Positions 25,424-33,948 are shown, counted from the first letter of the stretch. The stretch: DNA of 64,000 nt from Pedobacter ureilyticus (GCF_005925345.1 NZ_SSHJ01000008.1:124001-188000); one strand, 5' to 3'. Notes: generated from the sequence alone by a model not told the origin. Numbers and translations: made by a program.

Positions 25424-26074
25424 TTAGAAGAAAACTCCGATATTGATACCAACGTAATGATTTTTAACGCTATGATCATTTTTTGCGATGTTAGTGATAC
25501 CATTGTTATAGGTTAAACCACCAAGCAAGCTGGTTTTCCCACTTAAACGATATTCTACACCGCCACCAATGATCATTCCTGCTCTAAAAAACTTGGTGTT
25601 ATCGGTGGCTTTAATGTCATCAACCAGTGGTGTGTTTCCTCTTTCAACATCTTGCCTTGCACCAATCCTAAAATCGGTAGTTAAACCAAACTGTCCGTAC
25701 CATTTCATATCATCTTTTTCATCTGTTTTTAGTTTAATTGAAAGAGGAATTTGCAAATATTGCATTTTAAATTTCACATCGTAATCTGTATTACCAGCTG
25801 CTTCAGAATGATAAGGTTGATAGTTTAAAATGGTTCCAGTACCATTAATGGTAGTTACCGTTAATCCTGTAGCAAAACAGTAGTTTTCGGCAAATTCAAA
25901 ATCGCTCATTAAACCGTAACTAAAACCGGTACTTAAGCCATTGCCTTTTCCATTTTCTAATTTTAAGAAACCAAAAGTGGGGTGTGCGGTTAGCCCCAAC
26001 CTAATTTGAGATGCATCTTGTGCAAATGAATTGGCTGCGATAAATAAAAATAATACTAATAGTGTTTTTTTCAT
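25424..26074 (-). CDS. outer-membrane beta-barrel protein (PorT-like family)
   Basis: 216 residues, signal peptide (cleavage near SFAQ), then alternating amphipathic strands and a terminal aromatic (GVFF), the usual C-terminal signature of barrel proteins. Family motifs such as YCFATGLTV, YLQIPLSIKLK, GQFGLTTDFRIGA and GVEYRLSGKTSLLGGL place it in the Bacteroidota OMP_b-brl/PorT-like group. The exact function is unknown; PorT itself is a type 9 secretion factor, but this protein may be another member. It is divergent from gldB. Confidence 0.85.
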   Translation of the reverse strand: MKKTLLVLFLFIAANSFAQDASQIRLGLTAHPTFGFLKLENGKGNGLSTGFSYGLMSDFEFAENYCFATGLTVTTINGTGTILNYQPYHSEAAGNTDYDVKFKMQYLQIPLSIKLKTDEKDDMKWYGQFGLTTDFRIGARQDVERGNTPLVDDIKATDNTKFFRAGMIIGGGVEYRLSGKTSLLGGLTYNNGITNIAKNDHSVKNHYVGINIGVFF

Positions 26075-26173
26075 TTTGGATGTATTTTATGATGTGTTTA
26101 CTATTTCGAAAGTACCAGCTCAGATATTTTAATTATAGAACTAACATATTAACGACAGTTCGTATACGTTTTA

Positions 26174-26181
26174 TATATTTG
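26174..26181 (+). promoter_or_regulatory. TAnnTTTG box 6 bases before the gldB start
   Basis: TATATTTG is an exact -7 element, but no TTG lies 19-21 bases upstream. A start 7 bases downstream would fall on the ATG itself, giving a leaderless mRNA. Confidence 0.35.
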
Positions 26182-26187
26182 TTAACC

Positions 26188-27225
26188 ATGATATACAAAT
26201 CGAAATTTCGCCAAAGTTATCTATTTTTTCTATGTGCTGTGCTTTTTTTTTCATGCAGCAAAACCAATAAGCCCGACGTTAGCGACATTAAACTAACTAT
26301 TAAAGTAGAAAGGTTCGACAAGGATTTATATCAGGGTAAAGACCAAAAAATTAGCTTAACTGATAGCATACTACACCAAAAGTATGGTGCTTTTTATGAA
26401 GATTTTATCTTTAAAATGGTAGGTAACGATAGCTATACCAGTCAAGAAGTGCTGCAAGGCTTATACAATGACAAGGCTTATTTTGATCTTAATAAAGAAG
26501 TGGATAGTGTTTTCCCGAAGCTAACGCAAGTTGAAAACGAACTTACCCAAAGCTTTAAATATATCAAACATTACTACCCCAAAGCTCAAATCCCTCGTTT
26601 TATTGGTTTCTTATCAGGATTTTCTTACCAAACACCCATAGGCGATAATTATATAGGCATTGGCTTAGATATGTTTTTGGGCAAAGACAGTAAATTCTAT
26701 GGTGCTTTGGTACATAGCATACCTTTTTATCTTTCTAGAAAATTTACGCCAGCATATATTGTACCTCGCGTAAGCGAATATTACGTTAGAGAAAACTTGT
26801 TTAAAGAACGTGATGAAGATCGCAGTTTATTGTCCAAAATGATCTACAACGGAAAGATTTTGTATTTCATGGATCAAATTATGCCCGATAACATGCCCGA
26901 TAGCGTGAAGATTGGTTATACCTATAAACAGCTAGGTTGGTGCAAGGCTTTTGAAGCGGAAATATGGGGGTTCTATTTGGAGAGCAATTTACTTTACGAA
27001 ACAGACTATCCAAAAATACAAGTGTATTTGAGCGAAGGACCATTTACGCCTGGCTTGGGCGAGAACCAGCAATCGGCCCCCAAATTAGGTGTTTGGACCG
27101 GTTGGCAAATTGTAAGAAAATATATGGAAGAAAATCCAAAGGTTACTTTACAACAACTTATGGCAGATACCGATGCGCAAAAAATATTGACTAAATCGAA
27201 GTATAAACCTAAATTGATGAAATAA
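26188..27225 (+). CDS. gldB: gliding-motility lipoprotein GldB
   Basis: 345 residues from the ATG at 26188, which starts a lipoprotein signal peptide (FFLCAVLFFSC, lipid Cys at about 24). A longer reading back to 26062 overlaps the divergent gene and is not favoured. Matching family features: KVERFDKDLYQ, YGAFYEDFI, RFIGFLSGFSY, IGIGLDMFLG, YGALVHSIPFYLSRKF, YTYKQLGWCKAFEAEIWGFY, GPFTPGLGENQQSAPKLGVWTGW. GldB is needed for gliding in Flavobacterium johnsoniae and is placed beside nadE there as well; in non-gliding members its role is less clear. Confidence 0.9.
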   Translation: MIYKSKFRQSYLFFLCAVLFFSCSKTNKPDVSDIKLTIKVERFDKDLYQGKDQKISLTDSILHQKYGAFYEDFIFKMVGNDSYTSQEVLQGLYNDKAYFDLNKEVDSVFPKLTQVENELTQSFKYIKHYYPKAQIPRFIGFLSGFSYQTPIGDNYIGIGLDMFLGKDSKFYGALVHSIPFYLSRKFTPAYIVPRVSEYYVRENLFKERDEDRSLLSKMIYNGKILYFMDQIMPDNMPDSVKIGYTYKQLGWCKAFEAEIWGFYLESNLLYETDYPKIQVYLSEGPFTPGLGENQQSAPKLGVWTGWQIVRKYMEENPKVTLQQLMADTDAQKILTKSKYKPKLMK

Positions 27226-27258
27226 TTGGCAAATATGATATTTAGCTAATAACCTTTT

Positions 27259-27295
27259 CAAATCATCACATTCTCAAATTAACAAATCATCACAT
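27259..27295. repeat. 13-bp direct repeat upstream of the patatin gene
   Basis: caaatcatcacat occurs at 27259-27271 and again at 27283-27295, 24 bases apart, with a partial unit between (approximate period 12). Ends a few bases before the start codon of the patatin gene. Confidence 0.75.
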
Positions 27296-27303
27296 CAGTA
27301 AAA

Positions 27304-28083
27304 ATGAAAGTTGGTATTGTATTAAGCGGAGGCGGAATAAGAGGAATTGCGCACTTGGGTGTATTAAAAGCACTAAAAAACTCCGGATTACAGGTCAGTC
27401 AAATTGTAGGCACCAGTGCTGGCTCTATTGCGGGTTCGTTTTACGCCGCCTCTGTAGACCCAGAAGAAGCTTTCAATATTTTCATGAAAACAAAGTTGAT
27501 GAAATTTGTTCGCCCTGCTTTGGGGTCTTTAGGTTTGATCAACATTGAACATACAGGAGAGATATTTAAAGCGTACTTACCTGCACATATTGAGGATTTA
27601 AAAATTCCGATGACGATTTGCACCACCAACTTTAGCGAAGGTAGTGCAGCTTATTTTACCAAAGGTCCATTAGTAAGGGCCATCCACGCTTCTTGTTGTA
27701 TCCCCGGCGTTTTTAAACCCATCATGATCCACGAGCAAATGTACGTGGATGGCGGTGTGTTGAACAATTTCCCTGTAGAGCCGCTATTAAATAATTGCGA
27801 TTATATTATCGGTTCTACCTGCAACCACCTAAAACCTGTAGATAAAATTGTTGGCATTACGAGGTTAATGCAGCGAGCCGCAATCATGTCCATCAACCAT
27901 GATATGGAACGAAAATCCAAATTTTGTGATTTGATGATCGAACCAAAAGGGATGGGAGAGATCAATACTTTTGATACCCGAAAAGCAGAAACCATTTACT
28001 GGCTGGCTTATGAAGAAGCCTTGAAAACGATTAAAAATAGTGAGAGTTTTAGGGAGTTAATTAAAGCACAAGCAGCAACTTAA
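27304..28083 (+). CDS. patatin-like phospholipase
   Basis: 259 residues with the complete patatin core: oxyanion-hole GGGIRG (about 10-15), nucleophile Ser in GTSAGS (about 39), and catalytic Asp in YVDGGVLNNFPVEPL (about 150). These Ser-Asp dyad enzymes cleave acyl esters of phospholipids or other lipids in the cytoplasm or at the inner membrane. No signal peptide. Its relatives include RssA. The gene follows gldB by 78 bases on the same strand, with a repeat in between. Confidence 0.92.
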   Translation: MKVGIVLSGGGIRGIAHLGVLKALKNSGLQVSQIVGTSAGSIAGSFYAASVDPEEAFNIFMKTKLMKFVRPALGSLGLINIEHTGEIFKAYLPAHIEDLKIPMTICTTNFSEGSAAYFTKGPLVRAIHASCCIPGVFKPIMIHEQMYVDGGVLNNFPVEPLLNNCDYIIGSTCNHLKPVDKIVGITRLMQRAAIMSINHDMERKSKFCDLMIEPKGMGEINTFDTRKAETIYWLAYEEALKTIKNSESFRELIKAQAAT

Positions 28084-28130
28084 TTTTCTATTAAATTTGG
28101 TATTTTAGGACTACATCTAATGGAAAACCT

Positions 28131-28712
28131 ATGCCAAATAAATTTGATAGGCGAAGTATCAGACTTAAAGGGTATGATTACTCAAATGAAGGATTATATT
28201 TTGTGACCATCTGTTGCCAAAATATGGCTCATTTGTTCGGCAAAGTAGTTAGTGGACAAATGCAGCTAAACGCAGCTGGGCTGATGGTTAACGAGTGGAT
28301 TAAAAAACTCGAAAACAAATTCCCTGATATTCGAATTGATGAATATGTAATTATGCCTAATCATATCCATCTTATTATTGAAAATATTGGATTGCATAAT
28401 CCCGACGCGGTACGGGTCGACCTATGTGTCAACCCTTCTACCGACCTATGTGTCGACCCTAACATGCATCGCCAAGCAGAGGGCGAACACAGTGGTTCGC
28501 CCCTACACCGCGTTGTTCAATGGCTTAAAACGATGACGACAAATTCATACATAAAGGGCGTGAAAACTTTGGGATGGGAACCTTTCAATAAAAAAATCTG
28601 GCACCGCAATTATTACGAACACATCATTCGTGATGACAGAGCACATCACAATATCGCCGAATACATCAAAAACAATCCGTTAAAGTGGGAGGCCGATAAA
28701 TTTTACAGGTAA
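28131..28712 (+). CDS. REP-associated tyrosine transposase (RAYT, Y1/IS200-like)
   Basis: 193 residues with the family pattern: RRSIRLKGYDYSNEGLYFVT at the start, EYVIMPNHIHLII holding the HUH pair (His78/His80), a candidate catalytic Tyr near 140 (TTNSYIKGVK), and KIWHRNYYEHIIRD near the end. Such proteins cut and join single strands at REP hairpins and are usually single-copy and not mobile by IS ends. Residues about 92-126 are encoded by a segment with three hairpins (see 28414-28502), yet the frame stays open. No flanking inverted repeats or target duplication are visible. Confidence 0.9.
   Translation: MPNKFDRRSIRLKGYDYSNEGLYFVTICCQNMAHLFGKVVSGQMQLNAAGLMVNEWIKKLENKFPDIRIDEYVIMPNHIHLIIENIGLHNPDAVRVDLCVNPSTDLCVDPNMHRQAEGEHSGSPLHRVVQWLKTMTTNSYIKGVKTLGWEPFNKKIWHRNYYEHIIRDDRAHHNIAEYIKNNPLKWEADKFYR
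28414..28502. repeat. three REP-like hairpins inside the RAYT gene
   Basis: Hairpin 1 at 28414-28435 (gggtcgac/gtcaaccc, one mismatch, loop ctatgt), hairpin 2 at 28442-28455 (cgac/gtcg, same loop ctatgt), hairpin 3 at 28481-28502 (gggcgaac/gttcgccc, perfect, loop acagtg). All use 6-nt loops. Confidence 0.88.
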
Positions 28713-28721
28713 TAATGACGG

Positions 28722-29435
28722 TTAAAAAGATAGCTTTACCAACTTCTCCCCCTCCAAAACAGGAATAGTTGCACACACATCCAATTTCAAACAAAACTGT
28801 ACATCTTCTTCGATATTCAACTTCACTAGACGATGGTTATGAGAAGATTTTTTGAGGTATCCGCGTAGATCGGTTTTGGCCAATTGATACATATCTAAAG
28901 CAGCTACACTAGAATCGTCGCCAACTGTAAAATCATTTTGAAGTTGCTCCACTACTGCCCCTGCAAACAAAGTATCTTCTAAATTGAAATTATCTTTCCA
29001 GCCTGCGCAGAGCAGTAACACGTCTTTATTTTCTTTCTTCAAATAATTGCAAACAGAACTTAGATTAAGAAAGGAGCCTACAATTACTTGATGCGCACGC
29101 TCTTGTGCCAAGTGCATGGCTTTGGTACCGTTGGTGGTAGTTAACACGATGGTTTCTCCGGCTACTTTTTCGACAGTATAAGAAAAGGGCGAATTACCAA
29201 AATCATAACCCTCAACTACCTCTCCGTTACGTTCAGCAGCCAGCAAATAACCTTTATCAGCATAGTTAAGGCAATCTTCCACATTCATTACCGGAATAAT
29301 TGCTTCAGCACCATTTTCGATACCGTAAGTGATAGAAGAAGTTGCCCTCAGAATATCTATAACAACAACAATACTATTTTCGATAGCATATAAATCTAAC
29401 AGAGCGGGCGTTAAACAAACTTCTATTTTAGGCAT
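28722..29435 (-). CDS. comB: 2-phosphosulfolactate phosphatase family protein (ComB-like)
   Basis: 237 residues. Family segments: VVIDILRATSSITYGIENGA near 24-43 (with the metal-binding region), LLAAERNGEVVEGYDFGNSP, TIVLTTTNGTKAM and VLLLCAGWKDNFNLEDTLFAGA. ComB hydrolyses 2-phosphosulfolactate in coenzyme M synthesis in archaea; in bacteria without coenzyme M the substrate is unclear, and the symbol is by homology only. It lies downstream of gcvT, separated by a hairpin made of heptamer arrays. Confidence 0.85.
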   Translation of the reverse strand: MPKIEVCLTPALLDLYAIENSIVVVIDILRATSSITYGIENGAEAIIPVMNVEDCLNYADKGYLLAAERNGEVVEGYDFGNSPFSYTVEKVAGETIVLTTTNGTKAMHLAQERAHQVIVGSFLNLSSVCNYLKKENKDVLLLCAGWKDNFNLEDTLFAGAVVEQLQNDFTVGDDSSVAALDMYQLAKTDLRGYLKKSSHNHRLVKLNIEEDVQFCLKLDVCATIPVLEGEKLVKLSF

Positions 29436-29442
29436 CGGAGTG

Positions 29443-29517
29443 GGTTATGAGTTATGAGTTACAGGTTATGAGATAAAAGCTTAGCCTCGCAACTCAAAAC
29501 CTGTAACTCGTAACCTT
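29443..29517. repeat. facing heptamer arrays between gcvT and comB
   Basis: Left array 29443-29470: four 7-nt units (GGTTATG, AGTTATG, AGTTACA, GGTTATG). Right array 29490-29517: four complementary-type units (for example AACCTGT, AACTCGT). A 17-base piece of the left matches the reverse complement of the right with one mismatch, so RNA would fold into a hairpin with about a 20-nt loop. The right array runs into the gcvT stop codon. Confidence 0.88.
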
Positions 29518-30598
29518 ATTTTTTCAAAAAAGGAAACTTAACTATTTTAGCTTTTACTTTATTATTTCTAATGTCGATAAAGATTTCTGTACCTTCTTTA
29601 GCAAATTCTTTAGCTACGTAGGCAATGCCAATAGCTTTTTGTAAAGATGGCGATTGTGTGCCAGAAGTTACTTTCCCAATTTGGTTTCCATCAGCATCAA
29701 CCACTACATAATCATGACGAGGAATACCTCGATCAACCATTTCGAAACCAACCAACTTACGGCTTACCCCTGCCTCTTTTTGCGCTAACAGAGCTGCCGA
29801 ATTGGTAAATTCTTTGGTGAATTTTGTTACCCAGCCTAAGCCAGCTTCAATTGGAGAAGTGGTATCATCAATATCATTTCCGTATAAACAGAAACCCATT
29901 TCTAAACGCAAAGTATCACGGGCTCCTAAACCAATTGGCTTAATTCCGAATTCCGCCCCGGCATTGAAAATGGCATCCCAAATTTTTTCTGCATGTTCGT
30001 TTTCAAAATAAACCTCGAAACCACCGGCTCCTGTATAACCTGTAGCCGATATCAAAACATTATCTACCCCTGCAAACTTACCTTTCTTGAAAGTGTAATA
30101 TTCCATAGAAGCTAAATCCATATCGGTTAAAGATTGTAAAGCATCTGCCGTTTTTGGACCCTGCACCGCCAACAAAGAAGTCTGGTCAGAAATATTGTGC
30201 ATCTCTACATCTTTATCATTGAATTTTTGGATCCAGTTCCAATCTTTTTCAATGTTAGAGGCATTTACCACTAGCATATACGTTTTCTCATCGATACGGT
30301 AAACCAATAAATCATCTACAATGCCTCCAATTTCGTTAGGCAAACATGAATACTGAATTTTACCGTCGTAAAGCTTTGAAGCATCGTTACTGGTTACCCG
30401 TTGAATTAAATCCAAAGCGTTTTCTCCTTTAAGAATAAACTCGCCCATGTGGCTTACATCAAAAACACCTACTGCATTACGTACTGTCGCATGTTCGGCA
30501 TTAATTCCTTCGTATTGTACCGGCATGTTATAGCCAGCAAAGGGAACCATTTTAGCCCCAAGGGAGATGTGTTTTTCGGTTAATGCCGTATTTTTCAT
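29516..30598 (-). CDS. gcvT: aminomethyltransferase (glycine cleavage T protein)
   Basis: 360 residues, full length. Signatures: [27 protein letters not shown] (with the folate-binding Asp region), [52 protein letters not shown] and GIPRHDY. It transfers the methylene group from the lipoyl arm of GcvH to tetrahydrofolate, releasing ammonia. Its partner gcvH is also in this window, at 47374, but far away; gcvP is not. No glycine riboswitch is apparent upstream. Confidence 0.96.
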   Translation of the reverse strand: MKNTALTEKHISLGAKMVPFAGYNMPVQYEGINAEHATVRNAVGVFDVSHMGEFILKGENALDLIQRVTSNDASKLYDGKIQYSCLPNEIGGIVDDLLVYRIDEKTYMLVVNASNIEKDWNWIQKFNDKDVEMHNISDQTSLLAVQGPKTADALQSLTDMDLASMEYYTFKKGKFAGVDNVLISATGYTGAGGFEVYFENEHAEKIWDAIFNAGAEFGIKPIGLGARDTLRLEMGFCLYGNDIDDTTSPIEAGLGWVTKFTKEFTNSAALLAQKEAGVSRKLVGFEMVDRGIPRHDYVVVDADGNQIGKVTSGTQSPSLQKAIGIAYVAKEFAKEGTEIFIDIRNNKVKAKIVKFPFLKK

Positions 30599-30645
30599 TT
30601 TTATAATAATAAAGTTTTATCAGTCTATCTTGGTTTTTATTGCCG

Positions 30646-30653
30646 CAAAAGTA
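30646..30653 (-). promoter_or_regulatory. TAnnTTTG box upstream of gcvT
   Basis: On the minus strand TACTTTTG, 47 bases before the gcvT start. No TTG at 19-21 bases. It lies back to back with the promoter of the GNAT gene. Confidence 0.4.
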
Positions 30654-30672
30654 CTAAGAAAATGCCAATTTT

Positions 30673-30703
30673 TTGTGGTCGAAGGCATTTAAACCTATAT
30701 TTG
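30673..30703 (+). promoter_or_regulatory. promoter of the GNAT gene
   Basis: TTG (30673-30675), 20 nt, TATATTTG (30696-30703). Both elements match the Bacteroidota consensus; the ATG follows 17 bases later, so the leader is about 10 nt. Confidence 0.7.
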
Positions 30704-30720
30704 AGTTTCAATTTCCAGAC

Positions 30721-31173
30721 ATGACTTTCTCCATTAAAAGAACGACCTCCAACAACCCAGATTTTATTAAACTGGTAAAACAGTTAGATACTGAATTATC
30801 CAAGATCAACGGCGACGAGGACGCATTTTATGCTCAATTCAATAAGATCGATAAAATTAATCACGTGGTTTTGGTTTATGATGGCGATAATGCCTTCGCT
30901 TGCGGAGCAATAAAAGAATTTTTACCAGAGGCGATGGAAGTAAAACGCATGTATACCCAGCCAAATTTTAGAGGAAAAGGTGTTGCCAGTATGCTTTTGC
31001 AAGCGCTAGAAAAATGGGCAAAAGAAATGAATTACAAAAAATGCGTGCTAGAGACCAGCAAACGTCAACCAGATGCATTAGCGCTTTACCGTAAAAACGG
31101 TTATGAAGTTACTCCTAATTATGGGCAGTACATTGGCATAGCAAACAGCATTTGCTTTGAAAAAACAATATAA
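30721..31173 (+). CDS. GNAT family N-acetyltransferase
   Basis: 150 residues from the ATG at 30721; the longer frame to 30673 runs through the promoter. Visible GNAT motif A: VKRMYTQPNFRGKGVASMLL, in which RGKGVA binds the acetyl-CoA pyrophosphate, followed by KCVLETSKRQPDALALYRKN and a closing NGYEVTPNYGQYIG. It acetylates an amine of unknown identity in the cytoplasm. Monocistronic. Confidence 0.9.
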   Translation: MTFSIKRTTSNNPDFIKLVKQLDTELSKINGDEDAFYAQFNKIDKINHVVLVYDGDNAFACGAIKEFLPEAMEVKRMYTQPNFRGKGVASMLLQALEKWAKEMNYKKCVLETSKRQPDALALYRKNGYEVTPNYGQYIGIANSICFEKTI

Positions 31174-31271
31174 CCCGCCCCTACATTTTGAAAATTTTGC
31201 AAAATAAAAACTCCAAATCAACCAACTTCATAAATCTTTACAGAAAAAATTAAAAATTTCAACAGAAACAT

Positions 31272-31302
31272 TTGCATATATCAAAATTATTACGCTCTTT
31301 TG
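31272..31302 (+). promoter_or_regulatory. probable promoter of the thr operon
   Basis: TTG (31272-31274), 20 nt, then CTCTTTTG, which keeps the TTTG half but not the TA of TAnnTTTG. Start near 31309, 20 nt before the leader peptide. Confidence 0.4.
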
Positions 31303-31328
31303 AAGTGTAAATAAAACACTAACAAAAA

Positions 31329-31403
31329 ATGACTTTTAACTCTTCAATTATTACCACAATTATTATTACCGGCGGCCAAGCTATCGGGAGCAACCTTGTG
31401 TAA
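31329..31403 (+). CDS. thrL: thr operon leader peptide
   Basis: 24 codons, ATG at 31329 and TAA at 31401. Residues 7-14 are Ile-Ile-Thr-Thr-Ile-Ile-Ile-Thr, so eight consecutive codons test the supply of threonine and isoleucine, the end products of the downstream pathway. This is the same design as the enterobacterial thr leader. It is followed by a terminator and then thrA. Translation is inferred. Confidence 0.85.
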   Translation: MTFNSSIITTIIITGGQAIGSNLV

Positions 31404-31464
31404 GATTGAGAAAAACATAAAACACAAAAAGCGTCCCGATAAAAATCGGGACGCTTTTTTTTTA
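31382..31464 (+). promoter_or_regulatory. transcription attenuator of thrABC
   Basis: Terminator: stem gcgtcccgat/atcgggacgc (31431-31440 with 31445-31454), 4-nt loop, extended by A/T pairs and a T-run to 31464. Antiterminator: tatcggga at 31382-31389, in the last codons of the leader peptide, is complementary to tcccgata (31434-31441) and would block the terminator. A ribosome stalled on the Ile/Thr codons leaves it free; one that reaches the stop covers it. Confidence 0.85.
31426..31464 (+). terminator. attenuator terminator before thrA
   Basis: 10 G/C-rich plus 5 A/T pairs with loop AAAA and ten T; ends 26 bases before the thrA start. Confidence 0.92.
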
Positions 31465-31490
31465 AACCGTAAAACCTAATTTTTAAATAA

Positions 31491-33938
31491 ATGAAAGTCC
31501 TCAAATTTGGTGGCACATCCGTAGGTACCACCGAAAACATTAAAACCCTTCTAAAGCTGGTGCAGGAAGAAAGACAGCATGCTAATCCGGTAGTTGTATT
31601 ATCGGCAATGAGCGGCGTAACCAATCTTCTTCTAGAAATGGCAGAACTAGCCGAAAAAGGAGAAAGCTATCAAGAACAACTGAAAAGCATTGAGCAAAAG
31701 CACTTCGATGTAGTAAAAACCTTATTACCGGCAGCTGCTCAAAATCCAATCTTAACCAAACTAAAAATCCACTTTAACGAATTGGAAGATGCTTTGCAAG
31801 CGGTTTCTAGTTTGCAAGAACTCAGCTTACGCACTAGAGATTTCATTGTTAGTTTTGGCGAAAGATGCTCAAATAGCATGGTAGCGCACATTGCCACGCA
31901 GTATTTCGACAATTCATTGTACGTGGATGGTTCTAAACTCATTAAAACCGATAGTGAATTTGGCAATGCAAGGGTTAATTTCGAACTGACTGATACGCTA
32001 ATCAAAGAATTTTACAAAGAAAACAGCGACAAAGTTTTGTTCGTTACGGGTTTCATTGCAAGTAATGCGGCCAACCAAATTACCACGCTGGGCCGTGGCG
32101 GCTCTGATTATACCGCAGCCATTTGGGGTGCCGCTTTAGATGTTTCGGAAATTGAAATTTGGACAGACGTAAACGGCATGATGACTGCCGATCCACGCAT
32201 CGTTAAAAAAGCTTTTTCATTAGACGAACTGAGCTACATCGAGGCAATGGAACTGAGTTATTTTGGAGCTAAAGTGATCTATCCACCAACCATGGTTCCT
32301 GCTTTTGCTAAAAAAATCCCCTTGGTCATTAAAAACACTTTCGAGCCAGAATTTGCTGGAACTTTCATCCGCAGTAATATTAAACCTTCTGAATTGCCGA
32401 TTAAAGGTATTTCTTCTATCAATCAAATCAGCATCATTAATTTGAGCGGTAGTGGCATGGTGGGTAAAGCAGGCTTTAGTGGTCGCTTGTTCTCTTTACT
32501 TTCGAGAGAGCAAATCAATGTGATTTTAATTACGCAATCCTCTTCTGAACATAGCATCACCTTTGCGGTTAATCCATCTGATGCCGCTAGAGCTGTAACC
32601 ATCATCAACAAAGAGTTTGAATTAGAGTTAGCTGCAGGCAAATTAGCTTATCCGGAAGTTGAAGGCGAACTTGCTGTACTGGCCATAGTGGGCGAAAACA
32701 TGAAACGTACACCCGGCATGAGTGGCAGACTGTTCAATGCTTTAGGCAGAAATGGCGTTAACGTGAGAGCCATTGCTCAGGGCTCTTCAGAATATAACAT
32801 TTCGGTAATTATTGGTAAAGATGATTTGGCAAAGTCATTAAACGCTGTACATGATGCTTTCTACACCGATTTAAAACGTACCCTAAATGTGTATTGTTTA
32901 GGAACTGGAAACATTGGCAAGACTATGTTTAAGCAAATTAAAGAGCAAAGCCAATTTTTAGCAGAGAAAAACGATTTGCAAGTAAAAGTTGTAGGTATTG
33001 CCAACACCCGAAAAATGGTTTTTGATGCCAATGGTATTGATTTAGATAACTGGGAAAATACTTTAGAAGCAAACGGCGAACAGGCTAATTTATCAGAGTT
33101 TGTAGCGAAAATGCAAACGTTGAATTTGGCCAATAGCGTTTTTGTAGACAACACTGCTAGCGAAGCACCAATTCCTTTTTACAAACAGGTTTTCGAAAGT
33201 AGCGTTTCTATTGTTGCCTGCAACAAAAAAGGAAACTCGGCAGAGTTTGCCCAATACAAATTATTTAAGGATACCGCCAGTAAACACGGTGTAGATTTCT
33301 ATTACGAAACTAACGTGGGTGCAGGTTTGCCTATCATTGGCACATTGAAAAACCTGATGATGAGCGGAGACCGAATCGATAGAATCGAAGCAATTTTATC
33401 GGGAACCATTTCTTTCATCTTTAACAGCTTTAAAGGCGACAAAGAATTTTACGACATCGTTAAAGAAGCACAAGATTTAGGTTATACCGAACCTGATCCA
33501 CGAGACGACTTGAACGGCATGGACTTTATGCGTAAAATGTTGATTTTAGCAAGGGACGCAGGCTATCCGTTAGAATCAAGTGATGTAAAAATAGATAACA
33601 TTTTGCCCGAAGCTTGCTTAAAAGCAGCAACGGTAGAAGAATTTTATCAAGAACTTAAAAACAACAGTGCCTATTTCGAAAACCTAAAAAATACGGCCGA
33701 GAGCGAGAAAAAAGTATTGCGTTACATCGGTAAACTAGAAAATGGCAAAGTAGAAATCAGCCTACAAATGGTTGGCGAAGAGCATCCTTTCTATGCACTT
33801 TCTGGCGCTGACAATATCATTTCTTTCGTAACCGATAGATATAAATTTCGCCCAATGGTAGTAAAAGGCCCAGGTGCTGGTGCCGAAGTAACCGCAGCGG
33901 GTGTGTTTGCAGATATTATTAACGTGGCTACTCCGTAA
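31491..33938 (+). CDS. thrA: bifunctional aspartate kinase/homoserine dehydrogenase
   Basis: 815 residues. Aspartokinase domain (1 to about 290) opens with KVLKFGGTSVGTTENI and contains TTLGRGGSDYTAA; two ACT segments follow (about 315-455, with VGENMKRTPGMSGRLF); the homoserine dehydrogenase domain begins near 465 (YCLGTGNIGKTMFKQI) and includes VGAGLPIIGTLKNLMMSGD and YTEPDPRDDLNGMD. It catalyses the first and third steps from aspartate to threonine, with feedback through the ACT domains. First structural gene of thrABC, controlled by the leader attenuator. Confidence 0.97.
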   Translation: MKVLKFGGTSVGTTENIKTLLKLVQEERQHANPVVVLSAMSGVTNLLLEMAELAEKGESYQEQLKSIEQKHFDVVKTLLPAAAQNPILTKLKIHFNELEDALQAVSSLQELSLRTRDFIVSFGERCSNSMVAHIATQYFDNSLYVDGSKLIKTDSEFGNARVNFELTDTLIKEFYKENSDKVLFVTGFIASNAANQITTLGRGGSDYTAAIWGAALDVSEIEIWTDVNGMMTADPRIVKKAFSLDELSYIEAMELSYFGAKVIYPPTMVPAFAKKIPLVIKNTFEPEFAGTFIRSNIKPSELPIKGISSINQISIINLSGSGMVGKAGFSGRLFSLLSREQINVILITQSSSEHSITFAVNPSDAARAVTIINKEFELELAAGKLAYPEVEGELAVLAIVGENMKRTPGMSGRLFNALGRNGVNVRAIAQGSSEYNISVIIGKDDLAKSLNAVHDAFYTDLKRTLNVYCLGTGNIGKTMFKQIKEQSQFLAEKNDLQVKVVGIANTRKMVFDANGIDLDNWENTLEANGEQANLSEFVAKMQTLNLANSVFVDNTASEAPIPFYKQVFESSVSIVACNKKGNSAEFAQYKLFKDTASKHGVDFYYETNVGAGLPIIGTLKNLMMSGDRIDRIEAILSGTISFIFNSFKGDKEFYDIVKEAQDLGYTEPDPRDDLNGMDFMRKMLILARDAGYPLESSDVKIDNILPEACLKAATVEEFYQELKNNSAYFENLKNTAESEKKVLRYIGKLENGKVEISLQMVGEEHPFYALSGADNIISFVTDRYKFRPMVVKGPGAGAEVTAAGVFADIINVATP

Positions 33939-33948
33939 TTATGTCTCT

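Noticed and set aside
26062..26187. 42-residue N-terminal extension of GldB
   Set aside because: It would hide the lipoprotein signal and overlap the divergent gene; the ATG at 26188 gives a proper lipobox.
28131..28712. Complete IS200-type insertion sequence
   Set aside because: No subterminal hairpins at both ends and no orfB; the protein fits the non-mobile RAYT group better.
30599..30720. Glycine riboswitch upstream of gcvT
   Set aside because: The gap is too short and promoter-filled; no conserved riboswitch core could be recognised.
31319..31624. 101-codon minus-strand frame across the thr leader
   Set aside because: Covers the attenuator and thrA start on the wrong strand.
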